From positions 21,948,001 to 22,012,000 of the forward strand of contig OU612068.1 of the NCBI GenBank assembly GCA_914767715.1: a stretch of 64,000 nucleotides of DNA. The letters are read 5' to 3'. The translations under genes and the position numbers were made by a program. Under the pieces are notes generated by a model that was not told where the DNA came from, did no database searches, and saw only the letters and a list, made by a program, of their open reading frames with translations. Below are positions 57,181-64,000 of the stretch, one piece after another; positions within the stretch are counted from its first letter, which is position 1, and each line of letters begins with the position of its first letter. This stretch comes from Membranipora membranacea. Taxonomy: Eukaryota; Bryozoa; Gymnolaemata; Cheilostomatida; Membraniporidae.

Positions 57181-58150
57181 CATGAAGAACAACTCCTGAC
57201 ACGACCGATTGATGTGGAGAAAAGATGAAGCTAAAGATCTGGTTGATTTGAAACCTGGCTAAAATAATCAGAAAAACCATAATTTTACCATTCACAGAAC
57301 AAATTTATGCAGGTACATTTCCATAATAAGGCTAGGCACACATATAGCTTGTAGTTTAAAGGGCAACCAAGGTTTCAAACAACTTCTCATTGATGGCCAT
57401 TGATTAATAGCAGATTGCACCTTCTGCATGGGGAAGAAAACAAAATATAATTCGGATGATTATTCAGCCAGAATTCTTGTGAAACATTTCTTCCATCAGG
57501 TACTCAAACTCAGCTAAAAGAGAATACCACATAGCAGTTTCCTGTTCCTGTTATTATTAAGCCTGTGCTCTATAATTATTACAGCAAAGTCTTGGAACCT
57601 CCCCTAAACTGAAGTGTTACCCAGCTTAGAGTCAGCAACTACTTAGAGTTTTGCATCGCGTAATGCACAAAGCTGATGCTGCCCAGCACATTATTTGCTA
57701 CCCATTAATGCTTTGCTGCGAAACCTTGGTTGCCCTTTAAGGACTAAAATCATCTGTGTCAAAAATGCAGTATCTTTCCTAAACACCATTATTTTCCACA
57801 CACATTTTTGTCACTTGTGGTATAAACAAAGGTAGAAATTGAGGCACCTGCTGTTAACATAACTCATCTTGACAGTATCAACCGTCACAATACGACATTG
57901 ATCATCATGGTCAAGACCAACAGATTTTTATTAATGTCAGTCCCCCTCACAGATCAGAATGGTATGAAGACCAAAGAATAATTTAACTATAATTATTCCA
58001 TATGAAAAGATGGATTGGGTTGATATAGCATTAATTTTTAATATATGAAATCACAGCAGACTCTGTTCTCATCATGTGTAATAGTCCAATACAGTTGTTC
58101 AGAGTTTTGCGGGTCATTGTGAAGAAACTGCAATAAAATTACTAGAAATG
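57181..58150. repeat. Dispersed repeat R2rep, copy a (MITE inserted)
   Basis: Shares CACAGATAGCTTGTAGT-like, CCTAAACACC, TTGAGGCACCT, TATCAACCGTCACA, GAAGACCAA-GAATAATT and TCTGTTCTCAT blocks with 59965-60375. It shares GAAGAAACTGCA-TAAAATT with 61270-61290. The 377-bp MITE at 57360 interrupts it. Confidence 0.8.
57360..57736. mobile_element. 377-bp TTAA MITE
   Basis: Perfect 17-bp TIRs, AGGGCAACCAAGGTTTC at 57360-57376 and its reverse complement at 57720-57736. Each is flanked by TTAA (57356-57359 and 57737-57740). The related repeat copy at about 59968-60015 reads straight across the insertion point (AGCTTGTAGT then CTAG then GTACTAAAA), giving a paralogous empty site. No coding capacity. 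TTAA duplication suggests mobilisation by a piggyBac- or Kolobok-type transposase. Confidence 0.9.
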
Positions 58151-58329
58151 CTGCGATCATAAATGCCGCAAAACTTCAGGGGTGTGGATGATATACACTC
58201 AGGATGTCGATTGAGTTTATAATGGATGGCCAATTGGCGATGTCATTATAAGTGCCATAGAATATAACGTAACAAACGTGTTATAATTGTGGAATATTTA
58301 TATATATTATATAAAAATAAGGGCCTCCC

Positions 58330-58610
58330 AATGTTCCCTTCTTGCTTTTTTAATCTGGCCTCACCGGAATTTGAGCATGGGCTGAGATCAAACACTCCCA
58401 CCTCTCAGCCACACCGGCCGAGAAATAATCCTGGTGGTTAAATTTAATGATGTAGTGGGTGTAAGTAGCAATAAATAGTTACCAAAACAAAACAAGTTAA
58501 ACCACCAAGTAGTAAAAGAGATAATTGTGTAACAAAAATCTGTCTTCACCAGGATTTGAACTCGGTCGGGCCTCTCGCGCAACAAGCATGTTATAATTGT
58601 GGTATATTTA
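58330..58610 (-). repeat. tRNA-derived SINE pieces
   Basis: On the minus strand GTGTGGCTGAGAGGTGGGAG is a good A-box-like start and GCTCAAATTCCGGTGAGG a B-box-like end, as in a Ser/Leu-type tRNA. A second B-box, GAGTTCAAATCCTGGTGAAG, lies at 58545-58565. The junction ATGTTATAATTGTGGTATAT at its end recurs at 60671-60696. Confidence 0.55.
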
Positions 58611-59085
58611 TATATAATTGTACATTGTATATAATAGTATAAAGTTGAATTTAATATATAAATTTATTATTTACAATTATATAATATATTATATAATTGT
58701 AAATAATAAATTTCTGTGTTTAATATATCATTATTTATATTATATAATTGAATGTTATCTATAATTGTAGATACTATATTATTATATATATTATATAATT
58801 TCTATATATAATATGATTGTATTTAAAATAGAATTGTATATAATATTTTATTGTACATAATATACAATTGCATATAATATTTAATTGTATATGATATATA
58901 TTATTGCATATTATATTACTGTATATATTATATAATTGTATATATTATATAATTGTATATTTTATTTAATTGTATATATTATATAATTGTATATAAAATA
59001 TAATTGTATATAAAATATAATTGAATACAATTTGAAATTGTATTTATAATATAATTGAATTTAATATATAATTGTTTATATTTTA
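58595..59085. repeat. AT-rich minisatellite (TATATAATTGTA-like)
   Basis: Dozens of degenerate units of about 11-15 bp built on TATAATTGTATAT. A shorter stretch of the same motif occurs at 60415-60475. Confidence 0.92.
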
Positions 59086-59254
59086 TGCCTAAGCAAAGAT
59101 ATTTAAGAGTTAATCTGTAACAGGGAAGATAATATACTCTAGACCGTTCTAGATCCTGATTTTTTGCACTTTGAAATCATTCAATAATGTCCTTGTGCGA
59201 ACAAATTTAGTTTTTATGACCATTGCTACTGTATTTTGGGTTCCTTATCGCTTA

Positions 59255-60375
59255 AAGAAGCAACTGTAAACAATTGATGTGAAGTAAATGATCTAGCTAA
59301 ATATCTTGTAGGTTTGCAGCCTGGCTAATATTCAGGAAATTATAAAAATTATAATAATTCACAAAACATGATCGTAGTAGAATTTTACAATCTATTCCTA
59401 AATGAGGTCACCACATTATTGATGCTGGTAAATGAATGTATGTTTTATTTATCTCTGAGAAAAAAACTCTGATAAGACTTGTAAATTATGATATATCACA
59501 ACCACTATATAAATATATCGATAAAAAACTAATAAAAAAATGACTATAACTAATGAGAAATACTACTTAAATGTCCATGTCTGACAGTTTGGCAGTGTCC
59601 AGAAGGTTGTCGAGCAAGTTCTAGTATCAGCTCACTATTTGAGGCTCCAATCTTAGGTTCGTTACGCTGAGCTTATTTGTATGTAGATTGGCTAGCAGTG
59701 TGAATGACAAGTCATCAGATAAATATTCAGGCGATTTCACTACAGAGTTCAGTTCCAACCGGCAATATGACTGTAGATAACTACTTGGTGGTAGGTGAAG
59801 ACTGACTCTATTAACGACTTATTACATGTATGTATGTGTTCCTCTGTAACACCAAGATGGTAGAGTTTGGATACTATATGCAATCGTTTGCAAGCATTTT
59901 TTATCTTTTTGTGCCAAGGAAGGTAAACTAGCTGTTGTGCCCAATGTCACTGTTCCATATAAGGGCTGCAAACACAGATAGCTTGTAGTCTAGGTACTAA
60001 AAACATCCATGTCCTTAATGCAGTGTTTTTCCTAAACACCTTATTTCTAAAACCATTTTGTCACAAGTGGTAGAAATAAAAGTGATAATTGAGGCACCTA
60101 TCATATACCTGAGTCATCGTGCCAATATCAACCGTCACAGTATGACGTTGAATATCATGATCAACAGCCACATAACTTTCAGTGGTACGAAGACCAAGGA
60201 ATAATTAACAGCAATTTTTCCTTGACGAAAAGATAGATTGGTGTGAAATAACATTTATTTTTGATATATGAAGTCACAGCAATCTCTGTTCTCATAATTT
60301 TGTAATAGTTAATTGCAGGTTGTTGAGAGTTTAGCTGGACATTGAAAAAAGCGATATGACACCTATACATTTTCT
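59255..60375. repeat. Dispersed repeat R2rep, copy b
   Basis: 59255-59370 matches 57200-57310 and 61285-61370 (ATCTAGCTAAA-ATCT, TTTGCAGCCTGG, TTCACA-AACATG). 59965-60375 matches 57725-58130, without the MITE. Confidence 0.75.
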
Positions 60376-60624
60376 TATACCATTAAATAGCTCTTAATCA
60401 GATGTATTGATTGTATGTTATATTTAATTGTCTATCATGTATAATTGTATGTAATGTATAATTGAATGCAATGTATGTATGTTACAAGACAAGTCACCAA
60501 GAAGTAAAATAGACAAAATGTAAATTCAATCATTTTATTTAGTCAAATTTTTTTTTGTTATTTTAATGGCACTTTTGAAAAACATTTTCTTGAAAACGAT
60601 ATAGATGCCAACATGGTATTGAAA

Positions 60625-60815
60625 AAAAAAATGTCTCCACCGGGATTCGAACTCAGGCCTCTCGCGTATCACAAGCATGTTATAATTGTGGTATATATAA
60701 AAATATTAGACTATTTACATTCATGTCTTGGCTTTTTTTTGGTGACAACCGGAAATCGAACTTGAGCCACTTGCGCTGTGATCGAGCACACTAGCCACTC
60801 GGCCACCCAAGCCGC
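60625..60815 (-). repeat. tRNA-derived SINE pieces
   Basis: On the minus strand, GCTTGGGTGGCCGAGTGGCT starts a Ser-tRNA-like segment ending CTCAAGTTCGATTTCCGG (60740-60815). A second B-box, CTGAGTTCGAATCCCGGTGG, lies at 60636-60656. Neither forms a complete cloverleaf with paired acceptor ends. Confidence 0.55.
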
Positions 60816-61104
60816 TGTAGCTCACTGACTTTCATTGATGTATGTTGGAGATATATGGGTAAAGTAGGCTGCTTTTAATTTTTAATTAATTTCAAGCTAT
60901 CATTGCATAATAAATCAGACAAAAAAATATAAATAGCGCACCCTCATCTGGTTTTACTAAATATACGTGGTAGAACACAGGACTGTGATTCAGCCGTTTT
61001 TTCTATTTTTTTCAAAAAAACTTTTTGATAAAGTGATATGAGGCACTGGTTTGGGTTTTGTATACACATGTGTTTATCATAAACACAAAACAGAAGTTTT
61101 GTGG

Positions 61105-61370
61105 ATAATTTTTCCTTGATGAAAACCTGGATTGGTGTGAGATAACATTTATTTTTAATAATTATGATATCACCAAGGAGTTGGAGATTCCTAGATATCA
61201 CGCCATCTCCATTCTCATCAGGTGTAATAGTTAATTACAGCTGTTGAGATTTTGGCTGGTCATCATGAAGAAACTGCATAAAATTTATGTGCGGAGAATT
61301 ATCTAGCTAAACATCTGTTCAGTTTGCAGCCTGGTTAAAATATTCCTAAAACCAATTCACAGAACATGTC
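61105..61370. repeat. Dispersed repeat R2rep, partial copy c
   Basis: GGATTGGTGTGAGATAACAT, TCTCATCAGGTGTAATAG and GAAGAAACTGCATAAAATTT match copies a and b. The sequence then runs directly into the block that starts copies a and b, as expected from a former tandem arrangement. Confidence 0.75.
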
Positions 61371-61846
61371 TGAATTTGATTATTATGATCCTTTTTGTAA
61401 CTTAGGTAATCGTATTAGCATGATTACCATGTTTCGGAATAACGATATTTTGGATTAACTTTAATGCTGTGTTTCAGAAACATCAGCTCCTAAATGCCCA
61501 TCTCTCATGACAAACAAAGGAATGCATCATTAAGGAATGTAGTTTATGTTTACTGGAATTCCAGTGTTATGTAAAACATTGGAGAAATAAAATTACACTG
61601 CTGATAGCTGAAGATGTAGCTGTAGTTGAGATAATTTCTAGTCCCGCATATATCTTTGTTTGTTATAATCAGCTGCGGTAGTGCTCTCAGGACAGGTTTT
61701 CATTTATGGGTTCCCAGTTGAGCAAGAAGCAAAGCACCCCCCCCTCGCTCATAAACCCCTGGATCATGGTGTAATGTTTTAAAGTGGAAAACATTAGTAC
61801 CAGCACTGAAGAAAGCTGGAGGGATGAGCGTATGTATGACTTATGC

Positions 61847-62100
61847 TTGGTTCACATTGTCCCAGATGACACTATGCCATCCCAGATGCTTATCCCAGTC
61901 ACATTATAACATTCATCCCAGATAGCCATCCCAGTTAGCCATCCCAGTCAATGTGAACCAGAAAATGACACAATCCCAGACTGTCTGGGTCCGCCTGGGA
62001 TAGCATCGGGAAAGTTTGACGCTTACGAACTTTCCCATGCTATCCCAGACGGATATAGTTTGTAAGCGTCAAACTTTCCCGATGCTATCCCAGACGGATC
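61847..62100. mobile_element. Nested inverted-repeat element (MITE-like)
   Basis: TGGTTCACATTG (about 61849) and CAATGTGAACCA (about 61961) are an inverted pair around repeated CCATCCCAG motifs. Next, a 32-base arm starting CTGGGATAGCATCGGG (61995-62026) has a perfect reverse complement at 62062-62093 with a 35-nt loop. The loop contains another partial copy (TTTCCCATGCTATCCCAGAC). Confidence 0.8.
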
Positions 62101-63189
62101 TGATATTTCTTTTAATTCGGCTGGAACGAGTTATTCATGTTTGGGATGTGTGATTGTTTAGTATGGGGAGAGGTACTTAAACACTTTATTGACACCATCA
62201 GTTTTCAAAGTCCCTCCAACAACTTTTGGTTGTAACTGATAGAACATGTCATTGATAACAGCAGGATGTTGATGTCCCTCGCAGCATAGTTGTTAGAGTA
62301 GTTGTGATTATGTGATTGGTCTGTGTTAGGGATATATGAGATCTGTTTGCCTGGTTAATTTAGGGTTTATTCGGTTGGTTGAAGTTGCTCTGATCAGGGC
62401 TAGAGATCTTGAGATGTGCACCAGTGTTACATACTACAATTCATATCTCCTCAGGATGGACTATGTTTTAAAAGATCTTTCCATGCTTCATACCATGACC
62501 AGTAAAAAACATTGCTTCTGTGTTATAAAGAGTTGCCCTCTCAGTCAGTTTCAGACAAATCATTCTACTATTATTACCATCTTATCACATCACATTAAGT
62601 AGAAATCAGTTATTTTTATTCCATAAAAGTTTAAGTTAGTGCTAAAGTGGGCTAAAATGAGTTATGAATATCAACTGTCACAATTAATTTCATAAAAAAA
62701 AAATATATATTTTGATATATAGAAAATAATCCATACATTTCCCAGTTTCAATTGTGGGCCATATCTCTGAGTAATGTGGTTTGTCAGCAAAAAGAAGTCA
62801 GTGTAAATCCCAGACAGACATAAAGCCCCAATTTTAGGCTACTACTGCCACTTGAGTTGCACTGATGTCATAATAATACCTCAAACACCATCCTGATAGG
62901 GCGAATAAAATTCCTAATGCATATGGTCGGTAGTTACTTTTATAATTGTGGCCTTGAGATGGAGTGATGAATAAACCGAAATGTACCGGACCAACTGAGG
63001 TGAATCCAGATTTTTGACGTAATTTATAGTAGACTGTAATTTAAGATATTTACAATCAATCTCATAAAGTTACACTTACTCTTCATCTTTGGGCATATGA
63101 TTTATATTTTTGTTTGTGTATGAGGTCAAGAAGTTAATTTTCTTTTGTTCATACGTACATATATGGGTACCTCAATGAAAATATTTAAT
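62101..63189. other. No gene or repeat recognised
   Basis: A frame at 62336-62602 is open on the plus strand but shows no motif. Confidence 0.4.
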
Positions 63190-63930
63190 AATAATCACTC
63201 TTCGCTGTAGCATAGCAGAGAAGGAAAATTAGCGTAAATGTTTTTGTCAAAAGATGAATGTTCTTTAAAAAAACTTGGACTACCAGAAAAATATAGACAG
63301 GTTTGTTATACTTCCATATTCTATTTTTTTTTTATTATTAAAAGCAAATTGGATTTTGACAAAATTATAAGAATGTGGAGACTTCTCAAAAAACAGAATT
63401 AAGTGTTTGCAGATAACATGTGTTCAAGATGCACGAGTTCAATGTTCTTTCCTTATGCAAAACAGTTTTTAATTAAGATCCCAAAGATTATTTTGTTAAT
63501 CAAGATCCAGGCTAATGACGCTGATGCCGACGCTAGACAGCTTTTCACAGCTACATCTTAATATCATCACGGTTGCCTACACATTTTCCTTTTAGGTAAG
63601 ACTATGGGGGGTAAAATTGAAGTTCTATTAATGCACTGAGATGAATGTACTGAGTGAGTGTCAAAGGCAAGCTTAAAAGGGCACCATATTACCCACCTAA
63701 TGATTGCATTAGTGACCCCCTCTCCAACGTTTATTTAGGATAATTATTGTGAAATGCGTCATTGCCAACTCTTAGTACATCATGTACTGTGAGGGCCTGA
63801 AAAATAAACATTAGAGTTCTCAATCGTTTCACAAGGATAGGCTGTTGCATGTTGTTGCATGTTAAAAAGTCCCAAAATCTGATTACTCTAGCTGAGTTAG
63901 CGAGACCTGCTAGGGGGTCTTATTCCAAAA
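63190..63930 (+). repeat. R1 repeat, copy
   Basis: The longest R1 copy: GTAGCATAGCAGAGAAGGAA (shared with 19850), GATAACATGTGTTCAAGATG, CAGGCTAATGACGCTGATG, GATTGCATTAGTGACCCCCT, ATCATGTACTGTGAGG and GACCTGCTAGGGGGTCT. Confidence 0.82.
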
Positions 63931-64000
63931 GATTTGCCTATATAACTTACTTTGAAAAACAAAGGTCATTTTAAATTAAACCCCCCTGCAAAATGTTCAC

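Noticed and set aside
60740-60815. Functional tRNA-Ser gene on the minus strand
   Set aside because: Promoter boxes are good, but the acceptor arms do not pair and similar pieces recur nearby, so it is read as SINE-derived.

Overview
The window is eukaryotic, AT-rich, repeat-dense genomic DNA. Genes are split by GT-AG introns of about 54 to 700 nt, there are metazoan-type TATA promoters, and the mobile elements are of animal types: APE-class and R2/R4-class non-LTR retrotransposons, two hAT-derived genes, TTAA-flanked foldback elements and a tyrosine-recombinase gene. It most resembles a marine invertebrate genome (sponge or cnidarian grade), but the taxon cannot be fixed from sequence alone. 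I see no bacterial operon, CRISPR array or rRNA gene.

Layout. 1-4.8 kb: copy 1 of a dispersed repeat (called R1 here) carrying a CAAA microsatellite, then a decayed two-ORF non-LTR retrotransposon. 4.9-10.5 kb: a host coding-like stretch split by a nested pair of DNA transposons. The outer one has near-perfect 33-bp terminal inverted repeats (TIRs) and a 7-bp target duplication. The inner one has 19-bp TIRs, a 5-bp target duplication and a four-exon gene whose splice phases all agree. 11.2-13 kb: a tandem duplication and a 1.23-kb foldback element bounded by TTAA. 15.5-16.3 kb: a 751-bp internally deleted relative of the outer transposon. 17.1-20.9 kb: a small two-exon gene of unknown family with a TATA box, and an inverted paralog damaged by one extra base. 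22.5-24.5 kb: hairpin and inverted repeats. 24.8-26.6 kb: a spliced hAT transposase-like gene with one nonsense codon. 29.5-32.4 kb: a segmental duplication with a retroelement remnant. 33.1-38.2 kb: a second hAT-derived (KIAA1586-like) pseudogene whose first intron holds a 61-bp satellite. 39-39.8 kb: a 187-bp tandem array. 43.1-45.3 kb: exons of an unidentified minus-strand gene ending in a basic tail. 47.4-51.1 kb: an R4/Dong-like retrotransposon sitting in a TAA repeat. 53.2-54.3 kb: another reverse-transcriptase relic. 55.8-56.6 kb: a tyrosine-recombinase gene with one stop. 57-61.4 kb: copies of a second repeat (R2rep), a TTAA MITE with a visible paralogous empty site, tRNA-derived SINE pieces and an AT-rich minisatellite. 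61.8-62.1 kb: a nested inverted-repeat element. 63.2-63.9 kb: another R1 copy.

Most coding sequence here is mobile-element derived and broken. The best candidates for something undescribed are the nested transposon with its unusual gene (5135-10297), the small two-exon gene family (17141-17533 and 20385-20814), and the unidentified minus-strand gene (43143-45278). All identifications come from reading motifs by eye; no database search was possible.
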